Source: an uncultured Lachnospiraceae bacterium (GTDB taxonomy: Bacteria > Bacillota > Clostridia > Lachnospirales > Lachnospiraceae). From it: a stretch of 64,000 nt of DNA. The position numbers and the translations under genes were made by a program. How positions within the stretch are numbered: the stretch's first letter is position 1; every line of letters begins with the position of its first letter. Location of the stretch: positions 124,001 through 188,000 of the forward strand of contig CAJUTU010000001.1 in the NCBI GenBank assembly GCA_910589385.1, written 5' to 3'. The notes under the pieces are model-generated. The model saw only the letters and a program-made list of their open reading frames with translations. It ran no database searches and was not told the DNA's origin. This document shows positions 1 through 7,488 of this stretch, one piece after another.

Positions 1-85
1 CGACAGTCCCTACGCCGCTGGCATTTTCAATTTCTCCTACATTTCTTGGATTCTGGAAATGATCCATCACTTTTTCTGTATACAT
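1..85 (-). CDS. iscU: IscU/NifU-like Fe-S scaffold, partial
   Basis: Only the first 28 codons lie in the window; the gene runs off the left edge. The visible N-terminus (MYTEKVMDHFQNPRNVG) matches the conserved start of IscU/NifU scaffold proteins, on which a [2Fe-2S] cluster is assembled from sulphur supplied by the cysteine desulfurase encoded just upstream. A good ribosome binding site (AGGAGG) precedes the ATG. The cluster-binding cysteines lie mostly beyond the edge and cannot be checked. It is third in an iscR-iscS-iscU order typical of Clostridia. Confidence 0.9.
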   Translation of the reverse strand, partial: MYTEKVMDHFQNPRNVGEIENASGVGTV

Positions 86-103
86 AACGATTCCTCCTAT
101 TTG

Positions 104-217
104 TAACCAATTTGCATTGCAAATTGATTGCCTGCTGAATATAACCACTTACATAGCAAGTGATTGCCTGCCCGCCATCTGCCAGGCAGATTTTAAATGC
201 GGGCAATTAATATGATA
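104..217. repeat. Hairpin-rich iscS-iscU spacer with repeated ATTGCCTGC
   Basis: The 148-nt gap between iscS and iscU holds two related units about 36 bp apart. Each is a short inverted repeat (AATTTGC-ATT-GCAAATT, then CACTT-N7-AAGTG) followed by ATTGCCTGC. A third, larger dyad follows (GCCCGC...GCGGGC) enclosing a second perfect one (ATCTGCC-A-GGCAGAT). These would fold in the iscS-iscU mRNA and could serve as processing or attenuation elements. No protein-binding assignment is possible from sequence alone. Confidence 0.5.
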
Positions 218-233
218 CTTTATTCTACTATTC

Positions 234-1418
234 TTAAACATTCTGTTTTTTTATAAAATCTTCATACAGCGGAGACATATTCCGCAGGTTCTGAACGATT
301 TCCTTCAAGGCATCTACAACCACATCAATATCTTCCTTTGTAGTATCTTCCCCCAATGTCATGCGCAAAGACCCATGGGCAATCTCATGGGGCAGCCCGA
401 TCGCCAGAAGTACATGGGATGGGTCTAAGGAGCCGGACGTACATGCGGAGCCGCTGGATGCACAGATTCCTTTCATGTCCAGCATGATCAACAGCGATTC
501 TCCCTCCACAAACCGGAAGCTGAAATTCACATTATTGGGAAGCCTCCTAAGACGGTCGCCGTTCAGACGGCAGTACGGAATCTCCGCTTCAATCCGTGAA
601 ATCATATGATCCCGCAGTTCTTTTTCTTTTCCCGTACGTTCTTCCATCGTCCGTGCCGCACGCTCTGCCGCTGTACCGATCCCCACGATCCCAGGTACGT
701 TTTCTGTCCCTGCACGGCGTTTCCTCTCCTGAGCGCCGCCGTGGATAAAGGAACGGATTTTTACACCTTTGCGGATATACAAAAAGCCGATTCCCTTTGG
801 ACCGTTCAGCTTATGTCCGCTTGCACTGAGCATATCAATATGCAGCTCATCTACACTGATCGGCACCTGGCCAAATGCCTGTACCGCGTCTGTATGGAAC
901 AGGATGCCATGCTCATGGGCAATTTCTCCGATTTCTGCAACAGGCTGGATCGTCCCGATCTCGTTATTGGCAAACATAATGGAAATCAGGATGGTATCTT
1001 CCCGAATCGATGCTTTCAACTGTTCTAAGTTAACAATTCCATATTCGTCTACGTCCAGATAAGTCACATCATATCCCTTTTTCTCCAGATATTCACAAGT
1101 GTGCAAGATTGCATGATGTTCAATCTTGCTTGTGATAATATGCTTTCCTTTTGAGGCATAGGCTTCTGCTGTAGCGATCAATGCCCAGTTATCTGACTCA
1201 CTTCCGCCTGCCGTAAAGTAAATCTCTTCACATTTTGCTCCAAGCACATTGGCAATTTTCTCGCGATAACCTGTAATCACCTCTTTATTTGCAGAGGCGA
1301 ACCCATAGATACTGGATGGATTCCCGTAATTCTCTGTAAAATACGGAAGCATCGCCTCCACTACTTCCGGTGCGGTCCTGGTCGTCGCCGCATTATCCAG
1401 ATAAATGATTTTTCCCAT
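234..1418 (-). CDS. iscS: Cysteine desulfurase
   Basis: PLP-dependent class V aminotransferase-fold enzyme that takes sulphur from L-cysteine as a persulphide and passes it to the Fe-S scaffold. The 394-residue length is normal. Visible landmarks are the N-terminal YLDNAATT motif, HTDAVQAFGQ (cofactor-binding region), SGHKLNGPKGIGFLY carrying the PLP lysine, and the mobile loop SSGSACTSGSLDPSHVL with the catalytic cysteine. The loop length is of the group I (IscS/NifS) type. It sits between the regulator iscR (about 100 nt upstream) and iscU (downstream after a structured spacer), so it belongs to the housekeeping Fe-S assembly operon. The NifS/IscS label is a naming choice. Confidence 0.95.
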   Translation of the reverse strand: MGKIIYLDNAATTRTAPEVVEAMLPYFTENYGNPSSIYGFASANKEVITGYREKIANVLGAKCEEIYFTAGGSESDNWALIATAEAYASKGKHIITSKIEHHAILHTCEYLEKKGYDVTYLDVDEYGIVNLEQLKASIREDTILISIMFANNEIGTIQPVAEIGEIAHEHGILFHTDAVQAFGQVPISVDELHIDMLSASGHKLNGPKGIGFLYIRKGVKIRSFIHGGAQERKRRAGTENVPGIVGIGTAAERAARTMEERTGKEKELRDHMISRIEAEIPYCRLNGDRLRRLPNNVNFSFRFVEGESLLIMLDMKGICASSGSACTSGSLDPSHVLLAIGLPHEIAHGSLRMTLGEDTTKEDIDVVVDALKEIVQNLRNMSPLYEDFIKKQNV

Positions 1419-1524
1419 ATCTGTATTCCTCCTAAAATGTATATTTCATATAAATACCCGCACAAAAATGCGGATGTTATAAAGTAACTGTGCCAACATA
1501 GATCACAATTATTGCTGTCGATTA

Positions 1525-1983
1525 TTAATTTTTACAGGCTGCATGATCCGGGATATCCTGACACTCCATGTTCCTGCTCTCCTGCACCAGTTGATCCAGT
1601 TTCATCTCGTCCACCGTCCGGTTAATGCTTTCGTTGATCTTCTGCCAGACATATTTCGTCACACAGCTATCCGCGATCTGGCATCCCTCTTCCGAATTCA
1701 ACGCCGAGCAATCTACCGGGTCCAGGCTTCCTTCCAATGCCCGTAAGATATCTCCCACGGAAATCTCAGACGCATCCTTCGCAAGAACATATCCGCCGCC
1801 TGCCCCCCGTATACTTTTCACGAGCCCGCTTTTCTTTAACATTCCCATCAGTTGTTCCAGATAGCGCTCTGAGATATTCTGCCGGTCCGAAATGCTTGTA
1901 ATAGAAACCGGAGCCCCTTCACCGGCTTGTGCCAGATCGATCAATGCGCGCAATCCATATCTGCCCTTTGTTGATAATTTCAA
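1525..1983 (-). CDS. iscR: Rrf2-family Fe-S regulator (IscR-like)
   Basis: Transcription factor with an N-terminal winged helix (STKGRYGLRALIDLAQ, typical of Rrf2 proteins) and a C-terminal three-cysteine cluster, C-x8-C-x5-C, where IscR binds a [2Fe-2S] cluster. It is expected to sense Fe-S status and control the iscSU genes downstream. The chosen start is a TTG giving L/M-KLSTKGRYG, the normal N-terminus of the family, preceded by a GAGG; the longer ATG-initiated version would add about 11 non-conserved residues. It has its own strong promoter and a candidate operator overlapping its 5' leader, consistent with autoregulation. The Fe-S ligand role of the cysteines is inferred from the family. 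Confidence 0.88.
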   Translation of the reverse strand: MKLSTKGRYGLRALIDLAQAGEGAPVSITSISDRQNISERYLEQLMGMLKKSGLVKSIRGAGGGYVLAKDASEISVGDILRALEGSLDPVDCSALNSEEGCQIADSCVTKYVWQKINESINRTVDEMKLDQLVQESRNMECQDIPDHAACKN

Positions 1984-2088
1984 CTTCCTAACCTCTGCTT
2001 TCCCAGGAACTTGCAATGAATACAGCCATACAATCTACATGGCAGCGTCAGGGAATCCGCTTGTTTCTATCATTTTTAATTCCTGGCA

Positions 2089-2131
2089 TTTTAATCCCTA
2101 CCGTTTTAATCCCTACAATTTTACTAGGATT
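2089..2131 (-). promoter_or_regulatory. Candidate IscR operator (direct and inverted repeats)
   Basis: Two exact 13-bp copies of TTTTAATCCCTAC start 15 bp apart. The second copy also forms an imperfect dyad with TAGGATT 9 bp further on (AATCCCTA-N9-TAGGATT). The block lies just downstream of the iscR promoter, in the predicted 5' leader, a plausible place for an autorepressor to block transcription. Binding by the local Rrf2 protein is inference. Confidence 0.5.
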
Positions 2132-2145
2132 AATTTCCGTAATGT

Positions 2146-2174
2146 AGAATAACACTTATCTCTTGTTCTGTCAA
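2146..2174 (-). promoter_or_regulatory. Sigma-A promoter of iscR operon
   Basis: Reading leftward, a perfect -35 hexamer TTGACA and a -10 TATTCT are separated by 17 bp. The promoter lies about 160 nt upstream of the iscR start and drives iscR-iscS-iscU. The candidate operator lies immediately downstream. Confidence 0.75.
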
Positions 2175-2295
2175 GTGGTCATAAAGAATATCTTGTAAAA
2201 ATATATTTTTTAGCTGCTGCCCGCCTCCTGCCTGCCAAGACAGAGCACACGACATCACAGCCTGCGTACAGCAGCTCTTTCAGGAGCATGATTCT

Positions 2296-3690
2296 ATGTC
2301 CAGAAAACAAACCATCATCCGCGGAACGATCATTTTAACCATAACCGGTTTTTTAAGCCGCTTTATGGGATTTTTTTACCGCATCTTTTTAAGCCGTACT
2401 TTCGGAGAGGAAGGAGTGGGGCTTTACCAGCTTATTTTTCCCGTGTATGCGCTCTGCTACTCCCTCACAACCGCAGGAATCGAAACTGCCATTTCCAGAA
2501 CCGTAGCGCGGAAAGTGTCGCTTGGAAAGCATCGGGAAGCACAAGAATTCCTTCTGACAGGTCTTTTCCTGTCCTTTCTTCTTTCCTGTATCTGCATGAT
2601 CGCCATACAAAAAAATACAGTGTTCATTGCCTCCAAAATCCTGGACGATGAACGCTGCATCCCATTACTTACCATTTTATCTTATACAGTACCCTGTTCC
2701 GCCATACATAGCTGCATCTGCGGATATTGCTATGGCCTAAAACAGACAGCCATCCCCGCCGCCGCACAGCTTGTAGAACAAACTGCACGGATATCCGGAG
2801 TCTTTTTGTTATATCGTCTTCTGATAAAAAATCAAGGAAACGCCCCGATCACCATCGCTGTCTGCGGAATGGTAATCGGAGAATTTTTTTCAGCAGCCTA
2901 CACCATCAGCGCACTTCCCCATGCTCTCCGAAGACAAAGAACCAGACAGCCCCTCTTACATAGGCACAATCCAGCCCCAGATTCTGCCACACGGATTCTC
3001 CCCCGTATGAATGCAAATATTTTATACCAGAGTTTGAGGGAACTGCTTCCCCTTTCCCTTCCGCTGACTGCAAACCGAGTCCTGATCAATCTGCTGCAGA
3101 GCATCGAAGCCATCTCCATCCCCGGACGCCTGCAGCTCTTTGGGCTCAGTACGTCAGATGCATTAAGCCTCTACGGAGTATTAAATGGAATGGCGCTGCC
3201 CTGTATATTATTTCCTTCCGCCGTAACCAGTTCCATCTCCATCATGCTGATGCCTACTGTAGCCGAAATACAAGCCACTGACAATCGAAAGGAAATGTTG
3301 GATATTGTAAAAAAAGTGGCGGGAGCCTGCTTTATCCTCGGCCTGTTCTGCTGTCTGACGTTCCTGCTGTTTGGTTCCTGGATCGGAATCACTTTGTTCG
3401 GAAGCCCCACTGCCGGAAAATTCATTCTTACTCTGGCCTGGATCTGTCCTTTTCTTTATACGAACAGCGCCCTGTCAAGTGTGATAAACGGACTAGGCAA
3501 AACAAGCAGTACCCTGTTCATTAACACATTCAGCCTTCTTATCCGAATTGCCGGGGTCTTCTATGCCATCCCTCTTTTTGGGATCCAGGGATACCTCTGG
3601 GGACTGCTTATCAGCCAGCTTGCGGCCACCTTACTGTCCGTTATCATTATTTATAAAAATGTAAGACAAAAAAAGCTTATACTCGTATGA
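2296..3690 (+). CDS. spoVB: SpoVB-like polysaccharide/lipid flippase
   Basis: Integral membrane protein of the MATE/MurJ-like (MOP) superfamily, 464 residues with about 12-14 predicted hydrophobic segments. The N-terminus (RGTIILTITGFLSRFMGFFYRIFLSR followed by GLYQLIFPVY) is characteristic of stage V sporulation protein B, which acts in spore cortex peptidoglycan synthesis, probably by flipping a lipid-linked precursor. It is the only plus-strand gene in the first 14 kb and converges on the van cluster. A ribosome binding site (AGGAG, 8 nt spacing) supports the start. Related flippases with other substrates cannot be excluded. Confidence 0.85.
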   Translation: MSRKQTIIRGTIILTITGFLSRFMGFFYRIFLSRTFGEEGVGLYQLIFPVYALCYSLTTAGIETAISRTVARKVSLGKHREAQEFLLTGLFLSFLLSCICMIAIQKNTVFIASKILDDERCIPLLTILSYTVPCSAIHSCICGYCYGLKQTAIPAAAQLVEQTARISGVFLLYRLLIKNQGNAPITIAVCGMVIGEFFSAAYTISALPHALRRQRTRQPLLHRHNPAPDSATRILPRMNANILYQSLRELLPLSLPLTANRVLINLLQSIEAISIPGRLQLFGLSTSDALSLYGVLNGMALPCILFPSAVTSSISIMLMPTVAEIQATDNRKEMLDIVKKVAGACFILGLFCCLTFLLFGSWIGITLFGSPTAGKFILTLAWICPFLYTNSALSSVINGLGKTSSTLFINTFSLLIRIAGVFYAIPLFGIQGYLWGLLISQLAATLLSVIIIYKNVRQKKLILV

Positions 3691-3729
3691 TCCGCATAAA
3701 GTCTTTAGCTCCACGCAGAGCAAAAGAAC

Positions 3730-5403
3730 TCACCAGACCAGGATACGGGACAGCCGCCCTCCCATCCTGCTCAATAATTCATTGGTAATACTGCCTGCGC
3801 GGCCTGCCGCCTCCGAAGCAGGCAGTTCCTTTTCGCCATCCCTCCCAATCAGTGTGGCGACCTCTCCAACTGAGACGTTTTCTATATCAGTCACATCTAT
3901 GGTGAGCTGGTCCATGCAGATCCGTCCAATCACAGGCACCATCTGTCCGTGGATGAGTGCCCTGCCGCGGCCGCAGGACAGATTCCTCGGCAATCCGTCT
4001 GCATAGCCAACCGGAAGAACTGCAATCATGCTGTCCCTCTGTGCTACAAACGTTCTTCCATATCCTACACTTTCTCCTTTCTTTATTTTCCGGATCAGAA
4101 CAACTCTGGATTTCAGGGAAAGGACTGGCCATAGTTCCATCGGCAGCTTCGTTTTATCTTTCGGCGAGCTGGGCACTCCATACAGGGCTATGCCCGCCCT
4201 CACATAATCACACCGGAGCTGCGGATAATTCAGCAGCCCATAGCTGCTCTGCATATGGATCTTCGGAACCGTGACTCCCTTTTTCCTCAGTTCTTCAAGA
4301 ACTCTATAAAAACTGTTGATCTGTATCTTTGTAAAACGGATATCTTTTTCTTTTCGGCTGTCAGCAACGCATAAATGTGTATAAATCCCACATACCTGAA
4401 TATGCCTCATCTTGAAAACATGAACGATTTTTTCTATCTCTTCTTTTCCAAACCCAAGACGGTGCATACCCGTATCAATTTTCATATGCGCTTTTATGTC
4501 ATAGCCCTGTTTATTTAAAAGCCGCGAATAAGGATAGTCTATCAAAGTCTGTATCAAATCATATTTATGCAGCTCTCCTGCTCTCGCAGGGTCCGTATAT
4601 CCCAAAATCAATATTTCCCCCACAATACCGCAGCGCCGCAAGCAAATCCCCTCATCAATCGTTGCCGCCGCAAAGGCATCCACACCTATTTGGTTCAGAT
4701 AGGACGCAGTCTCGTACATTCCGTGCCCATAGGCTTCCGCCTTCATAACCGCCATCAATTTACAATCCGCCGGCATTTCATTTTTCAATATTTCCACGTT
4801 ATGTCCAAGACTATGCATATCAATTTCCAGCCAGGCTCTATCCGTACCAGGGACATAGTCTGTACTTCCTCTATTTTTCCACCGATCCCACAATTTCACA
4901 GAAAAAACAGCAAAGAAAATAGAAGCTGCACTGACCATGAAATAATGCACCAGACTATTCTCAATCAGGATAGACTGCAGCCCTGTAAGTTTTGCTATGA
5001 GCCGTATTACGACAATCAGCATCGGATGGATGATATAAATTACGAGTGACGCGCTCCGCAGCAGTACTCTTCTTCCACCTCTTAAAAATGAAAGCTTTGT
5101 ATCTTTCCGTCTTTCCTCTATATAAACTCTATTTTCTGCCGCAGACATTTCCGCGGCAGCTCCTCCCAGCACGAAAAATACAGGGGCAAAGAAAACTCCA
5201 TTTCTGGTATAGTCCAATATATCAAAGATCTCTGCATATAGATTTTTAAGAAACGGAATTTCAGAGGCAATTCCATAATAGCTGTCCCCAAACAGTCCCA
5301 CAATATAAAGGACAGAAGTGATCACCAGCACCTTTTTAAGCCCCCATTTTCGAACTGCAAAACGAAAATCATCAATTCCTGTATATGCTTTTCTGTCCTT
5401 CAT
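3730..5403 (-). CDS. vanT: VanT-like serine/alanine racemase, shortened membrane domain
   Basis: Fusion of an N-terminal membrane domain and a C-terminal PLP-dependent alanine racemase fold (from about residue 189). The racemase half looks complete: MAVMKAEAYGHG with the PLP lysine, GMHRLGFG, SSYGLLNYP, YVRAGIALYG and GRICMDQLTIDVT. In vanC/vanG clusters VanT makes D-serine for D-Ala-D-Ser precursors. Known VanT proteins are about 700 residues with roughly 11 membrane spans; this one is 557 with about four. After GIDDFRF it jumps to VRKWGLKK, omitting the acyltransferase-3-like opening with its conserved histidine, and another stretch appears missing before LVIYIIHPML. Reading frame is preserved throughout. 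AAGGAG lies 9 nt before the second ATG, chosen as start. Last gene of the cluster. Confidence 0.85.
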   Translation of the reverse strand: MKDRKAYTGIDDFRFAVRKWGLKKVLVITSVLYIVGLFGDSYYGIASEIPFLKNLYAEIFDILDYTRNGVFFAPVFFVLGGAAAEMSAAENRVYIEERRKDTKLSFLRGGRRVLLRSASLVIYIIHPMLIVVIRLIAKLTGLQSILIENSLVHYFMVSAASIFFAVFSVKLWDRWKNRGSTDYVPGTDRAWLEIDMHSLGHNVEILKNEMPADCKLMAVMKAEAYGHGMYETASYLNQIGVDAFAAATIDEGICLRRCGIVGEILILGYTDPARAGELHKYDLIQTLIDYPYSRLLNKQGYDIKAHMKIDTGMHRLGFGKEEIEKIVHVFKMRHIQVCGIYTHLCVADSRKEKDIRFTKIQINSFYRVLEELRKKGVTVPKIHMQSSYGLLNYPQLRCDYVRAGIALYGVPSSPKDKTKLPMELWPVLSLKSRVVLIRKIKKGESVGYGRTFVAQRDSMIAVLPVGYADGLPRNLSCGRGRALIHGQMVPVIGRICMDQLTIDVTDIENVSVGEVATLIGRDGEKELPASEAAGRAGSITNELLSRMGGRLSRILVW

Positions 5404-5481
5404 GATCATGTTCTCCTTAAATCCAATTTGCTGTTGTAGATTCCTGGCAGTCTCGCCTGCCGTCCGTCTCTGTTGTCCCTC

Positions 5482-6240
5482 TCATACACTTTTGCACTGT
5501 AAGGTCAAAACAAATCCATCCACATTATTACCCGATACCTGATAGCAGATATCATCCGGTAACTGTATCCTCGTATTTCCTGCTGTCCCGGCAGGCACAT
5601 AAAAAATTTCCATCTCCCGCCCCTCTTTGCTCCATTTCAGATGCTTTCCGGTATAAGGGAACTGCCGGATAAATGTAATATATTCCTCCAAAGTCAGATT
5701 CTTCGTACTCATAATTTCAGAATGCGGATAGCCGACATATCGGAAATGCCATGGCTCATGGGCAATTCCTGTCACCTCTTCTCTTCCCTTTGGATAACGC
5801 TCAATAAAACCATACCGGGGAGCTTCCTGACGGAATCTGTGGCAAATACCCTCATAAGGAAAATCCGGACAGATAAAATCAATTTCTTCTTTCTTTAGCC
5901 CCAAATCGACCGCAAGTCCCGTCTGATGTTCGCTGTGATAAGGAAAAGCAACGAATTTGCGTGTAAAATCTTCTCCGTTGTCTTGAAGCGATGTCTCATA
6001 AATGTCCGCCTGCTCTTTTACAGAACGATACCCGCTTACAGGAACAATACTGTCAAAGCAGTCTATTTTTTCAAAAATCAGCCGCAGGATGTAAACCGCC
6101 TCTCTCTTCATACGAATTTCAGAATCCTCTGTCACAGGAAGCAGTTTTTCTTCCCCAAAATCTTGAATTGGATATTCTGCATTTACCAAAAGCAGACTAC
6201 CTGTATAAATTTTTTCATTAGACAATGTAAGATTCATCAT
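5482..6240 (-). CDS. vanXY: VanXY-type D,D-peptidase/carboxypeptidase
   Basis: Zinc peptidase of the M15B/VanY family, 252 residues, close to VanXY of vanG clusters (about 250). Motifs in order: SGYRS (69-73), HSEHQTGLAVD giving zinc ligands His105 and Asp112, and EPWHF with Glu162 and zinc ligand His165. It would hydrolyse D-Ala-D-Ala and trim D-Ala-ended pentapeptides, removing vancomycin targets. There is no obvious signal peptide, as expected for the cytoplasmic VanXY class. It overlaps the end of vanG by 4 nt, so translation is probably coupled. Nothing looks damaged. Confidence 0.88.
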   Translation of the reverse strand: MMNLTLSNEKIYTGSLLLVNAEYPIQDFGEEKLLPVTEDSEIRMKREAVYILRLIFEKIDCFDSIVPVSGYRSVKEQADIYETSLQDNGEDFTRKFVAFPYHSEHQTGLAVDLGLKKEEIDFICPDFPYEGICHRFRQEAPRYGFIERYPKGREEVTGIAHEPWHFRYVGYPHSEIMSTKNLTLEEYITFIRQFPYTGKHLKWSKEGREMEIFYVPAGTAGNTRIQLPDDICYQVSGNNVDGFVLTLQCKSV

Positions 6241-7280
6241 AAGTACAGACCCAACAGTCTGTCCAGTAACTGTCCAAAGGACAGACCGATTCCTTTCATC
6301 ATATTGGGGTAACGGCTATGAGATGTAAATCCTGGAATCGTATTGACCTCATTAAATACAATCTCACCTGTTGTAGTTAAAAACATATCTACCCTGGCAA
6401 ATCCAGAACACCCAAGGGTTCTATAAATCTTTTTTGCCGTTTCCTGTATTCTCTTTTCAAAGGCTATATCAACCCTGGCCGGCATATGAATCTTTGATGT
6501 CTCTAAAGTATATTTTTCCGTATAATTGAAAAATCCGTCCGACAGTTCGATCTCATCCACCCGTCCCACAAGCAGCTCTTCTTTCCCTAACACCGCACAT
6601 CCCACTTCAAAGCCATCTACATTTTCTTCAATCACCACTTTGTCGTCATGTTCAAAAGCAAGCTTTACAGCTGATCCAAGCTGAGATTCCTGAGATACTT
6701 TTGTAATTCCAAAGGATGAGCCAGCTCTGGCCGGTTTCACAAAAAGAGGGTACGCCAGGTCTCTTGATTTCTCCTCCAGTTCTTCTAACATGGATAAACG
6801 AAAGGTCATTGATTTTGGAACAGAAATTCCTGCCTCCGAGACAACTCTGTGTGCCAGATCCTTGTCCATGCACAGGGCAGAAGACAATAAATCACATCCA
6901 ATGACCGGAATCCCTGCCAGTTCAAAAATCCCCTGCACCGTTCCATCCTCCCCGTTTTTTCCATGCAGTACCGGAAATGCCAGATCCAGCCGAATCATCC
7001 TTGTCTCATGTTTCCTTAATTCAAGCATACCGGATACGGTCCGGTTTTGAGAAATCACGACTGGGATCAGATTACAGATATCCCTGCTCCATGTGCCATT
7101 CCGAATCCGGCTGATGCTGCCGTTATATCGATACCAGTCTCCTTGTTTTGTAATACCAATCGGAACAATTTCATATTTTCCTGCATCCAGATTTTCCAAT
7201 ACTGAGCAGGCCGATTGTAACGATACTTCATATTCTGTGGAGCATCCTCCAAAAATTACAGCTAAAACTTTCTTTTGCAT
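6237..7280 (-). CDS. vanG: VanG-like D-Ala-D-Ser ligase
   Basis: ATP-grasp ligase of the Ddl/Van family, 347 residues. Conserved features include FGGCSTEYEVSL near the N-terminus, HGKNGEDGTVQGIFEL (106-121), KPARAGSSFG (182-191) and FNEVNTIPGFT near the C-terminus. The omega-loop motif E255-KYTLETSKI is of the EKY type of D-Ala-D-Ser ligases (VanC/E/G), not the EKG type of D-lactate ligases. This supports production of D-Ala-D-Ser, which lowers vancomycin affinity. It is first in a ligase-peptidase-racemase set with a GGAAAGGAG ribosome binding site and two upstream hairpins. Whether it confers measurable resistance cannot be told from sequence; similar intrinsic clusters in other Clostridia can be silent. 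Confidence 0.9.
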   Translation of the reverse strand: MQKKVLAVIFGGCSTEYEVSLQSACSVLENLDAGKYEIVPIGITKQGDWYRYNGSISRIRNGTWSRDICNLIPVVISQNRTVSGMLELRKHETRMIRLDLAFPVLHGKNGEDGTVQGIFELAGIPVIGCDLLSSALCMDKDLAHRVVSEAGISVPKSMTFRLSMLEELEEKSRDLAYPLFVKPARAGSSFGITKVSQESQLGSAVKLAFEHDDKVVIEENVDGFEVGCAVLGKEELLVGRVDEIELSDGFFNYTEKYTLETSKIHMPARVDIAFEKRIQETAKKIYRTLGCSGFARVDMFLTTTGEIVFNEVNTIPGFTSHSRYPNMMKGIGLSFGQLLDRLLGLYL

Positions 7281-7301
7281 GTTGCATCTCCTTTCCTCTT
7301 A

Positions 7302-7336
7302 ATACAGAAAATCCGCCACTGGAGACTTTTCTGTAT
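7302..7336 (-). promoter_or_regulatory. Inverted repeat just upstream of vanG
   Basis: A perfect 10-bp inverted repeat (ATACAGAAAA and its complement, 15-nt spacer) ends about 20 nt before the vanG start. It could be a protein operator or an mRNA stem near the ribosome binding site. No family assignment is possible. Confidence 0.5.
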
Positions 7337-7347
7337 ACACCGGCACT

Positions 7348-7407
7348 AAAAAACAGCACACTTTGTTTTGACACCATGATTGTATCAAAACAAAGAATGC
7401 TGTTTTT
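7348..7407 (-). terminator. Long hairpin between vanS and vanG
   Basis: Near-perfect inverted repeat with arms of about 25 nt (AAAACAGCA...TTTGTTTTGA and their complement, with small mismatches) and a 10-nt loop. On the minus strand it is followed by a T run, giving a strong intrinsic-terminator shape. It separates the vanRS transcript from vanG-vanXY-vanT, implying either a separate vanG promoter or controlled read-through. Confidence 0.7.
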
Positions 7408-7488
7408 CCGTTCATTCCAACGGTTTTCTTACATTTTTATCTCTAAATTCTTAAGATATTATGAAAAAGGAGTATTTACCGCAGCATC

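Noticed and set aside
104..217. CRISPR-like short repeats upstream of iscU
   Set aside because: Only two imperfect units with no regular spacers, no cas genes in the window, and the repeats are hairpin plus tail units in an operon gap.
361..1062. Plus-strand reading frames opposite iscS
   Set aside because: They are shadows of a strongly conserved gene, with no ribosome binding site or recognisable protein; the same holds for most short frames opposite real genes across the window.
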